A DNA stretch of 64,000 nt from Gammaproteobacteria bacterium (GCA_009842505.1 VYFG01000048.1:34324-98323), one strand, 5' to 3'; shown: positions 42,523 through 52,993, counted from the first letter of the stretch. Notes: a model not told the origin generated them from the letters alone. Program-made: numbers and translations.

Positions 42523-45006
42523 ATGTCCACCACCGGCAGGTCCAACTTGAACATCGCCGTACCGCTCAGGGAGGATGCCGGCGATTCCCCGCCGGGCATC
42601 CCCTGTTTCCACTGCGGGCTGCCCGTGACCACGGCGGGCGAATTCCAGACCCGGACAGAAGACGGCGGCCGGGAGTTCTGCTGCGCCGGCTGCCTGGCGG
42701 TATCCGAGGTCATCAGCGCTGGGGGCATGGAGCGCTACTATGCCCTGCGGGATGCGCCCGGCAACCGTCCCGAAGCGGTGGACCGCCAGCAGTTCCTGGT
42801 CTATGACAATCCCAGGCTGCAGCAGGGCTGGCTCATCCGGAAGGACCAGTTCGCGGAAGCGGAATTCCTCGTCGACGGCATTGCCTGCGCGGCTTGCGTC
42901 TGGCTGATCGAGAGCTGGCTGGCGCGGCTGCCCGGGGTGGAGTCGGCTGACGTGAACTTCAGCACGCACCGGCTGGGGGTCCGCTGGGACCCGTCCCTGG
43001 CCGGGGTCAGCGACCTGCTGCTGGCGGTGCACCGGGTGGGCTACCGGGCCCTGCCCTACACCAGGGAGGCGCGCAGATCGCTCGAGGAGCACCGGCGCCG
43101 GGAACTGCTCAAACGCCTGGGCGTGGCAGCCGCCCTCGGGATGCAGGTGATGGTGATCAGCGTGGCGCTGTACGCCGGCGACTGGTTCGGCATCGAACCC
43201 GCCCTGGCGGACTTTCTGCGGCGCGTCAACCTGCTGCTGGTGCTGCCGATCGTCGGCTATTCCGCCCAGCCCTTCTTCCATGGCGCCTGGCGCGGCATCC
43301 GCACCCGCTCGCCGGGCATGGACCTGCCGGTCAGCCTCGGTATCGCCCTGGCCTTCGCCGGCAGCCTGTGGGCCACGGTGTCCGGCGGCGGCGACGTCTA
43401 CTACGACTCCATCGCGATGTTCGTCTTCTTCCTGCTCGGTGCGCGCTACCTGGAGCTGGGCGCGCGGCTGAACGGCGCGCGGGCCATGGACTCCCTGGCT
43501 GCCGTGGTGCCGGGAACCGCTCGACGGCGGCGCGATGACAATACCCTGGAGACCGTGCCGGCCGCGGAGACGGCGGCGGGCGAGCGGCTCCTGGTCCGCG
43601 CGGGCGAGGTGGTGCCGGCGGACGGCGTGATCGACGACGGCGCCTCCAGTTTCGACGAGTCGCTCATGACCGGGGAGGACCGGCCGGTGTCCCGCGGCGT
43701 CGGGGATCCGGTGATGGCAGGATCCGTGAACGTCTCCCAGCCGGTGACCGTCACCATCACCGCGCGTCCCGGCGCGACGGTGCTCGATTCGATCCTCAGG
43801 CTGGCGGAACGGGCCCATGCGGACAAGCCGCGCATTTCCCGGCTGGCGGAACGGGTTTCCCGCTGGTTCGTGGTGGGCGTCGTCATGCTGGCGGCGGCGG
43901 TGGCGGGCCTCGGTCTGTGGCTGGGGAATCCCGCCTGGCTGCCCACCACCATCGCGGTCCTGGTGGTGACCTGCCCCTGCGCGCTGTCCCTGGCGACGCC
44001 CCTGGCCCTCCATGCGGGCATCGGGAACCTGGTCCGGCGCGGTGTGCATGTCGTTCGCGGCCATGCGCTGGAGACGCTCAACCGGGTGGATCACGTGGTG
44101 TTCGACAAGACCGGCACGCTGACCCACGCGGAAATGGCCCTTGAAGGCATCACCACCCATGGCCATCTGGATTCCGGGGAGGCGCTGCGAATCGCCGCGG
44201 CCCTGGAACAGGGCGCAAGCCACCCCTTGGCCCGGCCCCTGCTGGAGGCCGCGGGGGACGCCCCCCTGCCCCGGGTGACGGATTTCGCCAACGTGCCGGG
44301 GCAGGGCGTCCGCGGACGGGTGGACGGGAAAGACTACCGGCTGGGAACAGCGGAATTCGTGGCCGAATCCATGGGCGGGCTGTCGCCGGACGGGGCGGCG
44401 GCGGACCGCACGGACGCCGCCGGCCTCCTGGTGACGCTGGGCGAGGCGTCGGGCCCCGTGGCGACCTTCAGTTTCCGGGATGAACTCCGTGCGGGCGCAC
44501 ACGGCCTCGTGAAACGGATGCGGTCCGAGGGCATGGGCATTTCCCTGCTGTCCGGAGACCGCCCCTGCGCGGTAGACGCCATCGCCCGGGACGTGGGCAT
44601 CGGAGATGCCCGCGGCGGATGCCTGCCCGGGCAGAAGCTTGCCGCACTGGACAACCTGATCGGGGACGGCAGGGTGGTGGCCATGGTGGGCGACGGGATC
44701 AACGACGCGCCCGCGCTGGCCAGGGCCCATCTCGGCGTCGCCATGGCGCGCAATGTCAACCTGGCCTCCGCCAGCGCCGACATGGTGATCACGGCGGATG
44801 ATCTCGAGGTGCTCGGCGACGCCCGGTACGTTGCCCGGCGTACCTTCCGCATCATCCGCCAGAACATCGCCTGGGCGCTGGCCTATAATATCCTGGCCGT
44901 GCCCGCGGCGCTGGCCGGCATGGTGCCCCCCTGGCTGGCGGGCATCGGCATGTCCCTCAGTTCCGTGGTGGTTGTACTGAACGCCGCGCGCCTGACCAGA
45001 GACTGA
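42523..45006 (+). CDS. ccoI: Copper-exporting P-type ATPase CcoI (cbb3 maturation)
   Basis: The start is the ATG at 42523 (MSTTGRSNLNIAVPL), giving 827 residues; the track start at 42478 is a TTG inside the Anr-like box. The N-terminus has a Cys-rich metal-binding domain (CFHCGLP...FCCAGCLAV) and an HMA domain with GIACAACVWLIES. Eight helices, the TCPCALSLATPLAL translocation motif, FDKTGTLTH phosphorylation site, HPLARPL (SEHPxA-like) and GDGINDAPAL hinge are all present. CcoI delivers copper to cbb3 oxidase rather than acting mainly in tolerance. It is followed four bases later by ccoS. Confidence 0.95.
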   Translation: MSTTGRSNLNIAVPLREDAGDSPPGIPCFHCGLPVTTAGEFQTRTEDGGREFCCAGCLAVSEVISAGGMERYYALRDAPGNRPEAVDRQQFLVYDNPRLQQGWLIRKDQFAEAEFLVDGIACAACVWLIESWLARLPGVESADVNFSTHRLGVRWDPSLAGVSDLLLAVHRVGYRALPYTREARRSLEEHRRRELLKRLGVAAALGMQVMVISVALYAGDWFGIEPALADFLRRVNLLLVLPIVGYSAQPFFHGAWRGIRTRSPGMDLPVSLGIALAFAGSLWATVSGGGDVYYDSIAMFVFFLLGARYLELGARLNGARAMDSLAAVVPGTARRRRDDNTLETVPAAETAAGERLLVRAGEVVPADGVIDDGASSFDESLMTGEDRPVSRGVGDPVMAGSVNVSQPVTVTITARPGATVLDSILRLAERAHADKPRISRLAERVSRWFVVGVVMLAAAVAGLGLWLGNPAWLPTTIAVLVVTCPCALSLATPLALHAGIGNLVRRGVHVVRGHALETLNRVDHVVFDKTGTLTHAEMALEGITTHGHLDSGEALRIAAALEQGASHPLARPLLEAAGDAPLPRVTDFANVPGQGVRGRVDGKDYRLGTAEFVAESMGGLSPDGAAADRTDAAGLLVTLGEASGPVATFSFRDELRAGAHGLVKRMRSEGMGISLLSGDRPCAVDAIARDVGIGDARGGCLPGQKLAALDNLIGDGRVVAMVGDGINDAPALARAHLGVAMARNVNLASASADMVITADDLEVLGDARYVARRTFRIIRQNIAWALAYNILAVPAALAGMVPPWLAGIGMSLSSVVVVLNAARLTRD

Positions 45007-45009
45007 ACC

Positions 45010-45195
45010 ATGGAAATCATCTACCTGCTGATACCGCTGTCCATCGTACTGGTGGCGGCCATCGTCGGGGTTTTCCTGTGGTCGGTGCGCAGCGGACAGT
45101 TCGACGACCTCAAGGGACCGGCGCACCGTATCCTGATGGACGACGACGCCCCCGCCCGGAAGAACGCAAGCCAGGACCCGTCCGCCGCCGATTGA
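45010..45195 (+). CDS. ccoS: cbb3 oxidase assembly protein CcoS
   Basis: A 61-residue protein, MEIIYLLIPLSIVLVAAIVGVFLWSVRSGQFDDLKGPAHRIL, with one helix and the conserved SGQFDDLKGPAHRIL motif of CcoS. It is required for insertion of heme b and copper into cbb3 oxidase. It lies three bases after ccoI on the plus strand. The tail (MDDDAPARKNASQDPSAAD) is variable in the family. Confidence 0.95.
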   Translation: MEIIYLLIPLSIVLVAAIVGVFLWSVRSGQFDDLKGPAHRILMDDDAPARKNASQDPSAAD

Positions 45196-45328
45196 GGCAT
45201 GCTCCGCCCGGACCAGCGGGCCGGGAACATGACCGCCGCCGCCCTGGTATACAATCCGGCGTGCCGCGCGCCAGGGATCACGGATTCCGGGAACGCCCGG
45301 CACCTTTCCGTTCCTACCTCACACCGCG

Positions 45329-46324
45329 ATGCACAGCAGAAAACTCGGTCCCTTCTCCGTTTCCGCCATCGGCCTCGGCTGCATGAACGTGTCTTCGGGC
45401 TACGGCCCGAGACCCGGGGAAGACCATGCCGGCCGGCTGTTCAACCTGGCCCTGGATGCCGGCTACACCTTCCTCGACACTGCCGCCATGTACGGCATGG
45501 GCCACAACGAGACGCTGATCGGGAAATACCTGTCCCACCGCCGGGACGAGTACACGCTGGCCAGCAAGTGCGGGATCTTCCGCAATGACGCGGGCGCCGT
45601 CGTGACGGACGGCAGGCCGGAGGTGCTGCTCCGGACCTGCGAGGACAGTCTCCGGCGACTGAATACGGATGTCATCGACCTCTACTACCTGCACCGGATC
45701 GACGCCAGGGTGCCGGTGGAGGAAAGCGTGGGCGCCCTCGCGCGCATGGTGGAGGCGGGCAAGGTCCGCACCATCGGCCTGTCGGAAATCTCTTCCGACA
45801 GTCTCCGCCGCGCCCATGCCGTGCATCCCGTCACCGCGGTACAGTCGGAGTACTCGCTCTGGACCAGGACGCCGGAGCGGAAAATTCTCGCGGCCTGCGG
45901 GGAACTGGGCATCGCCTTCGTCCCGTTCTCGCCCCTGGCCCGGCAGTTCCTCACCGGCAAATGCGGCGACGTGACCACGGTCCCCGAGGACGACATCCGG
46001 ACCTCCATCGCCCGGCCCCGGTTCGAACCCGGGGCATTCGCCCGCAACAGCAGGCTCCTGGTGCCCTATGCCGCCATCGCCGGGCGCGTCGGCTGTTCCA
46101 TGGCGCAGCTGGCGCTTGCCTGGCTGCTCGCCCGCGGGGAGAACATCATCCCCATTCCCGGCACCAAGCACATCGACTACATGGTCGAAAACGCGGGCGC
46201 CGGCGACCTGCGCCTCGACCCCGAAACGGTTGACGAACTCGACGCCCTGATCAACGAGGACACGGTGGAGGGAAGGCGCTACACGGATGCGGTGATGGCA
46301 AAGGTGGATTCGGAGCGGGACTGA
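45329..46324 (+). CDS. Aldo/keto reductase
   Basis: The 331-residue protein is a TIM-barrel oxidoreductase of the AKR superfamily: RKLGPFSVSAIGLGCMNVS at the start, the catalytic tetrad Asp (TFLDTAAMYG), Tyr (same motif), Lys (TLASKCGIF) and His (YYLHRID), then PVEESVGALARMVEAGKVRTIGLSEIS, the NADPH-binding IPIPGTKHIDYMVENAGA near the C-terminus. Substrates are not predictable. It stands alone, 133 bp after ccoS, and converges with dnaE. An aromatic or sugar aldehyde is a typical substrate of this AKR group. Confidence 0.9.
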   Translation: MHSRKLGPFSVSAIGLGCMNVSSGYGPRPGEDHAGRLFNLALDAGYTFLDTAAMYGMGHNETLIGKYLSHRRDEYTLASKCGIFRNDAGAVVTDGRPEVLLRTCEDSLRRLNTDVIDLYYLHRIDARVPVEESVGALARMVEAGKVRTIGLSEISSDSLRRAHAVHPVTAVQSEYSLWTRTPERKILAACGELGIAFVPFSPLARQFLTGKCGDVTTVPEDDIRTSIARPRFEPGAFARNSRLLVPYAAIAGRVGCSMAQLALAWLLARGENIIPIPGTKHIDYMVENAGAGDLRLDPETVDELDALINEDTVEGRRYTDAVMAKVDSERD

Positions 46325-46343
46325 GCCCCGGGGAGGCGCCCGG

Positions 46344-49300
46344 TCAGGCGTACTCCACGGCGCGCGGCTGCCTTTCCCTGACGTTGGCGCTTCTCAGCGC
46401 ATCCGCGTCGTAACGGAAACGCAGGTCCGGCGGGGAAATGCCCCGCAGCCCGGCAAACAGCCCGGGGTCCGGCCTGACCCGCCGCCCGTCCCCCAGGCGA
46501 AGGTCGCCGGTCTCCCCGCTGCGTTTCCTGTAGTGCAGGGTGACCCCGACGTCGCCGCCCGCATACCGTCCCAGTAACGCCTCCATATCGGCGACATGGC
46601 CTTCATCCACGAATTCCTCGGACAGGCAGATGCCCACCTCCCGCAGGAATTCACGCCGCAGCTGGTCTATGGAATACAGGGCGCCTGCCCGCATCTGCGG
46701 GTTGCCGGTGTAATCGTCGGTACTGAGCTCACCCTGGACGATGATGATCGCGTCCTTGCGAACCACGTCCGAATACGCGGCGAATTTCTCGGCGAACAGG
46801 CTGACCTCGATCCTTGAGACCCCATCATCGAGCGTGGCCACCGCCATTTTCCCGCGCCGGGTGTTGAGCACCCTGAGGCCCGTCACCAGGCCGGCGATCA
46901 CCCCGTCCCGCGGAGTTCCGAGGTCCAGTGCATGCGGAGCCCGGACCACCAGCCCTGCCAGTTCCTCGCGATAGCGGTCGAAGGGATGTCCGGTGAGGTA
47001 GATCCCCAGCGTCTCCCGTTCCCCGGCGAGGCGCTCGTCCTCGGTCCAGGGCGCAACCTCCGGCGTGCTGACTTCCGCCAAGGGCACCGCGGTCACACCG
47101 AACATGTCCGACTGTCCCGCGTCCCGGTCCGTCTGCTGCTGGTCCGCCGCGTGCATGGCCCTGCCGACATCGGCCATCAACTGCGCCCGGTTGCCGTGCA
47201 GCCCGTCCATGGCGCCGCTCTTGATCAGTGCCTCCAGGACCCGCCTGTTGACCTTCTTCCCGTCCACGCGACGGCAGAAATCGAACAGGTCCGGGAACGC
47301 ACCGCCGGCATTGCGCTCGTCGACGATGGCGTCGATCACACCGCGGCCGATACCCTTCAAGGCCCCGACACCGTACTGTATCCGCCGGTCGTCGACGGGC
47401 CGGAAGCCGTAACTGCAGGCATTGATGTCCGGGGGCAGCACCTCGAGCCCCATGTCCAGGGCGTCCGCCCTCAGGAAAACCACCTTGTCGGTGTTGTCGA
47501 TGTCCGCGGTCATGGCCGCGGCCATGAACGCCGCGGGATAGCGGGCCTTCAACCAGGCGGTGTGGTAGGACACCAGGGCATAGGCCGCAGAATGCGACTT
47601 GTTGAATCCGTATCCCGCGAATTTTTCCATCAGGTCGAAGATGGATTCCGCAATGCCCCTTTTCACACCGCGTTCCGCGGCGCCGTCGGCGAACATCTGG
47701 CGATGCTTGGCCATTTCCGCCGGCTTTTTCTTGCCCATGGCACGGCGCAGCAGGTCGGCTCCGCCGAGGGTGAACCCGGCCAGTTCCTGGGCGATCTGCA
47801 TCACTTGCTCCTGGTAGAGGATCACGCCGTAGGTGGACTGCAGTATCGGGCTGATGTCCGGATGCGGGGAGCGGACCGGCTCGCGGCCGTGCTTGCGGTT
47901 GATGAAGTCGTCCACCATGCCCGACTGCAGCGGCCCCGGGCGAAACAGGGCAACCAGGGCGACCAGGTCCTCGAAGCTGTCCGGCTGCAGGCGGAGGATC
48001 AGTTCCTTCATGCCCCGGGATTCCAGCTGGAAGATCGCTGTGGTCCTGCCCTGGCGGATCAGTTCGTACGTCTTCGCGTCATTAAGCGGCAGGGTGTCGT
48101 CCAGGACCAGCGGCGGATCGCCCGCGGCCTGTCTCTGGTCATTTGCCATACGCACCGCGTTGTCGATGATCGTGAGGGTCTTGAGGCCGAGAAAATCGAA
48201 TTTCACGAGGCCGATGCTTTCCAGGTCGTCCTTGTCGAACTGGGTGATGGCCTGGCTGAGGTGCCGGTCCGCGTACAGCGGCGTGAACTCGGTCAGGGGC
48301 CTCGGCGCGATGACCACGCCGCCGGCATGCTTGCCCACGTTACGGGCAATGCCTTCGAGCTGCAGGGCCATGTCGATCAGTTCCTGGATCTCGGGTTCCT
48401 CCCGGTAGCGCGCCGCCAACATCTCTTCCTGGCGGAGCGCCTTGTCCAGGGTCATCCCGAGTTCGAAGGGGATCAGCTTGGCGACCTGGTCGACGAAGCC
48501 GTAGGGCTGTCCCATGACCCGGCCGACATCCCGCACCACCGCCTTGGCCGCCATGGTGCCGAACGTGATGATCTGGGCAACCTGTTCCCTGCCGTAACGG
48601 TCCGCGACATATTCGATGACCCGGTCGCGGCCGTCAACGCAGAAGTCCACGTCGAAATCCGGCAGGGAAACCCGCTCGGGGTTGAGAAAGCGCTCGAACA
48701 GGAGTCCGTACCTGAGCGGGTCGAGATCGGTGATTCCCGTGGACCACGCCACCAGCGAGCCCGCGCCGGACCCGCGTCCGGGCCCTACCGGGATCCCGTT
48801 TTCCCGCGACCAGCGGATGAAGTCCGCCACGATCAGGAAATAACCGGAGAATCCCATCTGGTCGATCACCGACAGCTCCATCTCCATGCGGTCCAGGTAG
48901 GTCGGCTTCACAGCGGCCTGGCCATCGGCGCCCCGGATGGCCCCGACGCCGAGGCGCCGGGCCAGTCCCTTCTCGGTCGCCTGCCTGAGCAGGTCGGAGA
49001 CGGATTCGTCCCGTGCACCGGGGTAGTCCGGCAGGTAATTCTCGTCAAAGCAGAGAAAGAGGTTGCAGCGCTTGGCCACTTCCGCGGTGTTCGCGACCGC
49101 CTCGGGATGGTCCCGGAACAGCATCACCATCTCCTCGCTGCTGCGGAGGTATTGCCGGTCGGTGAATCTCCTGGGGCGGCGGCTGTCGCGGAGCACCCGG
49201 CCGTCATTGATGCACACCCGGATCTCGTGGGCCTCGTATTCGTCCGGGGTGAGATAGACCACGCGGTTGGTGGCTACCAGCGGGATTCCGCGGCTGCGGG

Positions 49301-49874
49301 CCAGGTCCGCGGCCAGGGCAATGAAACCCTCTTCCCCGGTCCGCCCCACACGGCTGACCTCCTGGTACAGGCGGTCGCCGGTCAGGTCATGGAGCCCCGC
49401 GAGCACCGCGCCGGGATCATCGTGGTTGTGTTCCCACGCCCAGGCCAGCGGGCCTTCCTGGTCGTCCAGGATCACGATCAGCCCCCCGTGCAGCGTCTGG
49501 AAATCCGCCCAGGTGATCACCACCCGCTGGTTGGTCTGGCCACGCAGGTACGCGGCCGTGAGCAGGCGGCTCAGGTTGCGGTAGCCCGCCTGGTTCTGGC
49601 TCAGCAGTTTGAGCCTGTGGAACGCGGGCCAGTCTCCGGCTTCCTGCCCCGCCGGCAGCTCCAGCCAGACATCGGCGCCGATGATGGGCTTGATTCCGGC
49701 GCCGAGACAGGCCTGGTAGAACTTCACCGCCCCGTAGAGATTGGACAGGTCCGTGACCGCCACCGCCGGCTGGCCGATTTCCGCCACCCGTTCAGCCAGG
49801 GGGCCGATCCTCACGATCCCGTCCGCCAGGGAATATTCGGTATGCAGGTTGAGGTGGACGAAGACCTGTTCCAT
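46344..49874 (-). CDS. dnaE: DNA polymerase III alpha subunit DnaE
   Basis: The 1176-residue protein opens with a PHP domain (FVHLNLHTEYSLADGIVR) and has the type C polymerase core: VGPGRGSGAGSLVAW, LPDFDVDFCVDGRDRVIEYV with catalytic aspartates, RNVGKHAGGVVIAP, FDFLGLKTLTIID, LYQEQVMQIAQELAGF and FNKSHSAAYALVSYHTAWLKA. A helix-hairpin region and an OB-fold (VAGLVTGLRVLNTRRGKMAVATLDD) follow. It replicates the chromosome. The start is only four bases after rnhB. Length and motifs are those of Gammaproteobacteria. Confidence 0.98.
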   Translation of the reverse strand: MEQVFVHLNLHTEYSLADGIVRIGPLAERVAEIGQPAVAVTDLSNLYGAVKFYQACLGAGIKPIIGADVWLELPAGQEAGDWPAFHRLKLLSQNQAGYRNLSRLLTAAYLRGQTNQRVVITWADFQTLHGGLIVILDDQEGPLAWAWEHNHDDPGAVLAGLHDLTGDRLYQEVSRVGRTGEEGFIALAADLARSRGIPLVATNRVVYLTPDEYEAHEIRVCINDGRVLRDSRRPRRFTDRQYLRSSEEMVMLFRDHPEAVANTAEVAKRCNLFLCFDENYLPDYPGARDESVSDLLRQATEKGLARRLGVGAIRGADGQAAVKPTYLDRMEMELSVIDQMGFSGYFLIVADFIRWSRENGIPVGPGRGSGAGSLVAWSTGITDLDPLRYGLLFERFLNPERVSLPDFDVDFCVDGRDRVIEYVADRYGREQVAQIITFGTMAAKAVVRDVGRVMGQPYGFVDQVAKLIPFELGMTLDKALRQEEMLAARYREEPEIQELIDMALQLEGIARNVGKHAGGVVIAPRPLTEFTPLYADRHLSQAITQFDKDDLESIGLVKFDFLGLKTLTIIDNAVRMANDQRQAAGDPPLVLDDTLPLNDAKTYELIRQGRTTAIFQLESRGMKELILRLQPDSFEDLVALVALFRPGPLQSGMVDDFINRKHGREPVRSPHPDISPILQSTYGVILYQEQVMQIAQELAGFTLGGADLLRRAMGKKKPAEMAKHRQMFADGAAERGVKRGIAESIFDLMEKFAGYGFNKSHSAAYALVSYHTAWLKARYPAAFMAAAMTADIDNTDKVVFLRADALDMGLEVLPPDINACSYGFRPVDDRRIQYGVGALKGIGRGVIDAIVDERNAGGAFPDLFDFCRRVDGKKVNRRVLEALIKSGAMDGLHGNRAQLMADVGRAMHAADQQQTDRDAGQSDMFGVTAVPLAEVSTPEVAPWTEDERLAGERETLGIYLTGHPFDRYREELAGLVVRAPHALDLGTPRDGVIAGLVTGLRVLNTRRGKMAVATLDDGVSRIEVSLFAEKFAAYSDVVRKDAIIIVQGELSTDDYTGNPQMRAGALYSIDQLRREFLREVGICLSEEFVDEGHVADMEALLGRYAGGDVGVTLHYRKRSGETGDLRLGDGRRVRPDPGLFAGLRGISPPDLRFRYDADALRSANVRERQPRAVEYA

Positions 49875-49877
49875 GGA

Positions 49878-50474
49878 CTATCGCGGCCCCCCGACCACGG
49901 AACCCAGGACCCGCTGCACCGGGGAGAAGCTCCGCCTGTGGTGCGCGCAGGGACCATGCCTTTCCAGGGCGTCCAGGTGCGCCCGGGTGGGGTATCCCTT
50001 GTGGCGCTCGAAGCCGTATTCCGGGTGGTCCCCCGCCAGTCGGCGCATCATCCGGTCCCGGCACTCCTTCGCCAGGATGGAGGCGGCCGAGATTTCCGCA
50101 TGCAGCCGGTCGCCCCCCACGACCATGCGTGTGGGCAGGCCAAGCCCGGGGTCCCGGTTGCCGTCCACCAGGACCAGGGCGGGCGGTACCCCGAGCCCCT
50201 CCACCGCCCGGCGCATGGCGAGCAGCGAGGCCTTGAGGATGTTCAGGCGGTCGATTTCGGCCACCGTCGCGAATGCGACATGCCAGCGAAGCGCCCGCTC
50301 CTTGATCACCGGTTCCAGGCGCCGGCGCCGCAGCGGGGACAGCCTCTTGGAATCGTCCAGGCCGTCGATGGGCCGGCCCCGGGGCAGGATGACAGCGGCC
50401 GCCACCACCGGGCCCGCCAGCGGCCCCCTGCCGGCTTCATCCACACCGGCGACCATGGCTCCGGCGCTGTCCAT
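49878..50474 (-). CDS. rnhB: Ribonuclease HII
   Basis: The 198-residue protein has the RNase HII N-terminal motif [21 protein letters not shown] with catalytic Asp and Glu, [12 protein letters not shown], and [20 protein letters not shown] and [15 protein letters not shown] with further catalytic residues. It removes misincorporated ribonucleotides and RNA primers. It overlaps the end of lpxB by one base and precedes dnaE by three, as in many Gammaproteobacteria. Confidence 0.96.
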   Translation of the reverse strand: MDSAGAMVAGVDEAGRGPLAGPVVAAAVILPRGRPIDGLDDSKRLSPLRRRRLEPVIKERALRWHVAFATVAEIDRLNILKASLLAMRRAVEGLGVPPALVLVDGNRDPGLGLPTRMVVGGDRLHAEISAASILAKECRDRMMRRLAGDHPEYGFERHKGYPTRAHLDALERHGPCAHHRRSFSPVQRVLGSVVGGPR

Positions 50475-51619
50475 CAGGGTCGCTTCATCAGCCCGGACAC
50501 CACCTCCGCCGCCATTCGGTCCGCATCCCGGTGAAGGGCAGTCTGAATGTCGGCAAAGGCAGCTTTGATATCCCGCATACGATCGGGATTCTGCAGGTAA
50601 GCGCAGACGCTTTCAACAATGTTCCGCGGATTGGCATCATGCTGGATCAGTTCCGGGACGAGGGGCGTGGGCAGCAGGTGGTTGGGCATGGCGAAATGGT
50701 CCACCAGCCGCATCCGCCGCATCAGCCAGTAACTGAACGGCGACAGCCGGTATACCACCACATGGGGCACCTGCAGGAGCGCCGCCTCCAGCGAGGCGGT
50801 GCCCGAGGCCAGCACCGCCACATCGGCGGCTTCCAGCGCAAGGCGCGACCGGCCGTCCAGCAGCAGTATCGGCAGGTCGCCTGTGTCCCCCGCCTCCCGC
50901 TCGAACGCCTCCCTGGCCTCTGGTCCGGCAAACGGGAGAACGAAGCGGGCCTCCGGGTGCTGCCGCGCCAGCCGCCTGGCCGCCAGGAGTATCGGTTCCG
51001 CCAGGCGGCACACCTCGCTTCTCCGGCTGCCGGGAAGCAGCGCCAGCACCAGCCCCCCGTCCGGCAGTCCCAGGGCGCGGCGCGCGGACGCCGGATCGGG
51101 CGCCCTGATCTCATCCGCCATCGGATGCCCGACGCAGGTCACCGGTATGCCGCAACGACGGTAGTACTCGGCCTCAAACGGAAACAGCGCCAGCATGTGG
51201 TCCACCGCCCGGCGGATCCGGCGGATCCGATATCCCCGCCACGCCCAGACTGTGGGACTGACGTAGTGGACGCACGGGATACCGCCCGACCGGAGCTTCG
51301 CCTCCAGTCCCAGGTTGAAGTCCGGTACGTCCACGCCCACGAACGCCGCCGGCGGATTCCGGCGCCACCGCCTGGCGAGGTCCCTGCGGATGGCAAGAAT
51401 ATCCCGCAGCTTGCCCCACAGGCCGTCCAGCCCGATCACGCCGATGCGTTCCATGGGATACAGCAGGCGGCAGCCCGCGGCGTCCATGTCGGGCCCGCCG
51501 ATTCCGGAAAATTCCAGGTCCGGGTGCCGTCGGCGCAGCGCCCGGATCAGCCCGGCACCGAGCCGGTCACCGGACGGCTCCCCGGCCACGATGGCGATCC
51601 GTTGATTGCCCTTTGCCAC
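50474..51619 (-). CDS. lpxB: Lipid-A-disaccharide synthase LpxB
   Basis: The 381-residue glycosyltransferase (GT19) opens with [22 protein letters not shown], shows [59 protein letters not shown] and [10 protein letters not shown], then [25 protein letters not shown]. It joins UDP-diacylglucosamine and lipid X to form the lipid A disaccharide. It follows lpxA by 10 bp and overlaps rnhB. No unusual features. Confidence 0.97.
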   Translation of the reverse strand: MAKGNQRIAIVAGEPSGDRLGAGLIRALRRRHPDLEFSGIGGPDMDAAGCRLLYPMERIGVIGLDGLWGKLRDILAIRRDLARRWRRNPPAAFVGVDVPDFNLGLEAKLRSGGIPCVHYVSPTVWAWRGYRIRRIRRAVDHMLALFPFEAEYYRRCGIPVTCVGHPMADEIRAPDPASARRALGLPDGGLVLALLPGSRRSEVCRLAEPILLAARRLARQHPEARFVLPFAGPEAREAFEREAGDTGDLPILLLDGRSRLALEAADVAVLASGTASLEAALLQVPHVVVYRLSPFSYWLMRRMRLVDHFAMPNHLLPTPLVPELIQHDANPRNIVESVCAYLQNPDRMRDIKAAFADIQTALHRDADRMAAEVVSGLMKRP

Positions 51620-51629
51620 GACCGGCTGC

Positions 51630-52412
51630 TCAATGGCGGATCACGCCGCGTTCGGAGCGCCGTAGGAATTCACAGAATGTGGACAGGGCGGGGTCACCGG
51701 GGGCCAGGCGATCGATTTCCCGAATGGCGGTTTTCAGGTCGAGATTGCACCGGTAGAGCAGGCGGTAGGCGCGCTTCAGCAGGGTAATGGTTTCCTCGGG
51801 AAAGCTGCGTCGGTGGAGCCCCTTGGCGTTGATGCCGTAGGGCCGCGCCGAATTCCCGGCAGCCACGATGAACGGAGGGACGTCCTGGAAGCACACGGCG
51901 CCGATCCCGGTGATGCAGTGCGCCCCCACCTGGCAGAACTGGTGCACCAGTGTAAAACCGCCCAGGATGGCGTAGTCCCCCACGTTCACGTGTCCCGCAA
52001 GACTGGCGCCGTTGGCGAAGGTGACGTGATTTCCCAGGGTGCAGTCATGGGCGATGTGCGCATAGGCCATGATGAAGTTGTCGTCGCCGATCCGCGTCTG
52101 CCCCAGGTGGCCGGCGGTGCCGCGGTTGAAGGTGCAGTATTCCCGGATGATGTTCCGGTCTCCGATCACCAGCCTCGTGGGCTCGCCGGCATAACCATGG
52201 TGCTGCGGGGACTCGCCGATGGAACTGAACTGGTAGAGCCTGTTGTGCCGGCCAATGGTCGTATGGTTCCGGATCACCACATGGGGACCGATCCAGGTAC
52301 CGTCACCGACGACAACGTCGTCCTCGATGATGCTGTACGGCCCGACCTGCACGCCTTCACCGAGTTCCGCCCCGGGGTCCACAATCGCGGTGGGGTGAAT
52401 CTCCGCCATCAA
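51630..52412 (-). CDS. lpxA: UDP-N-acetylglucosamine acyltransferase LpxA
   Basis: The 260-residue left-handed beta-helix acyltransferase begins IHPTAIVDPGAELGEGVQVGPYSIIED. The catalytic His is in YAHIAHDCTLGNHVTFANGASLAGHV, and IGESPQHHGYAGEPTRLVIGD, GINAKGLHRRSFPEETI and the helical C-terminus are typical. It acylates UDP-GlcNAc at the 3-position, the first step of lipid A synthesis. Its start overlaps the fabZ stop (ATGA) and lpxB follows 10 bp later. Confidence 0.97.
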   Translation of the reverse strand: MMAEIHPTAIVDPGAELGEGVQVGPYSIIEDDVVVGDGTWIGPHVVIRNHTTIGRHNRLYQFSSIGESPQHHGYAGEPTRLVIGDRNIIREYCTFNRGTAGHLGQTRIGDDNFIMAYAHIAHDCTLGNHVTFANGASLAGHVNVGDYAILGGFTLVHQFCQVGAHCITGIGAVCFQDVPPFIVAAGNSARPYGINAKGLHRRSFPEETITLLKRAYRLLYRCNLDLKTAIREIDRLAPGDPALSTFCEFLRRSERGVIRH

Positions 52413-52861
52413 TAGTTGCGGTAGGTGAACGTGATGTTGGCTTCGGCCGCCAGGCTGTCATTCACCGATGCGGTTCCCCGGTATTTCCAGATTCTTGACC
52501 GGTAGTTCGTCTGGCTCACTTCCAGGATCAGCTGATCCCCCGGCCCGACCGGTCTCTTGAAACGGGCGTTGTCGATGCCCGCGAACAGGAAGATAATGTT
52601 CTCCCCCGGGTCCTCCTCCAGGCCGCGGCTTGCCAGGATGGCGGATGCCTGGGCAATGGCCTCGATGATCAGTACCCCGGGGAACACCGGGCGCCCCGGG
52701 AAGTGGCCCTGGAAAAACGGTTCATTGACCGTGACATTCTTGACCGCCCGCAGCGATTCACCCACGGTGTAGTCGATCACCCGGTCGATCAGGAGAAAGG
52801 GATACCGGTGGGGCAGGATGCCCATCACCCGGTGAATGTCAAGTGTCTCGTTGCTGCTCAT
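52409..52861 (-). CDS. fabZ: 3-hydroxyacyl-ACP dehydratase FabZ
   Basis: From the ATG at 52861 (MSSNETLDIHRVMGILPHRYPFLLIDR) the protein is 150 residues; the track's 55 upstream residues are non-coding. The active-site motif FFQGHFPGRPVFPGVLIIEAIAQA carries the catalytic His and Glu. It dehydrates beta-hydroxyacyl-ACP in fatty acid synthesis and shares hydroxymyristoyl-ACP with LpxA and LpxD. It lies between lpxD and lpxA in the standard order and overlaps lpxA by four bases. Confidence 0.96.
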   Translation of the reverse strand: MSSNETLDIHRVMGILPHRYPFLLIDRVIDYTVGESLRAVKNVTVNEPFFQGHFPGRPVFPGVLIIEAIAQASAILASRGLEEDPGENIIFLFAGIDNARFKRPVGPGDQLILEVSQTNYRSRIWKYRGTASVNDSLAAEANITFTYRNY

Positions 52862-52993
52862 GTCGGTTCCGTTTGTGCGGGGTGGGACAATAGTGGTTAT
52901 GCGGTCGAAGTGTCTGTTGATGTGGTGATCCCGAAATCGGTCGCATCCCCTGGGTGCTGGTTGCCGGCCGCACGTTCCTCCTCTTAGCGGTCC

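Noticed and set aside
42418-45303. 961-residue minus-strand ORF opposite ccoI
   Set aside because: It is a shadow of ccoI with repetitive His/Gln/Arg-rich translation and no family resemblance.
46932-50534. 1200-residue plus-strand ORF opposite dnaE
   Set aside because: It is an antisense shadow of dnaE and rnhB; the composition is typical of a high-GC complementary frame.
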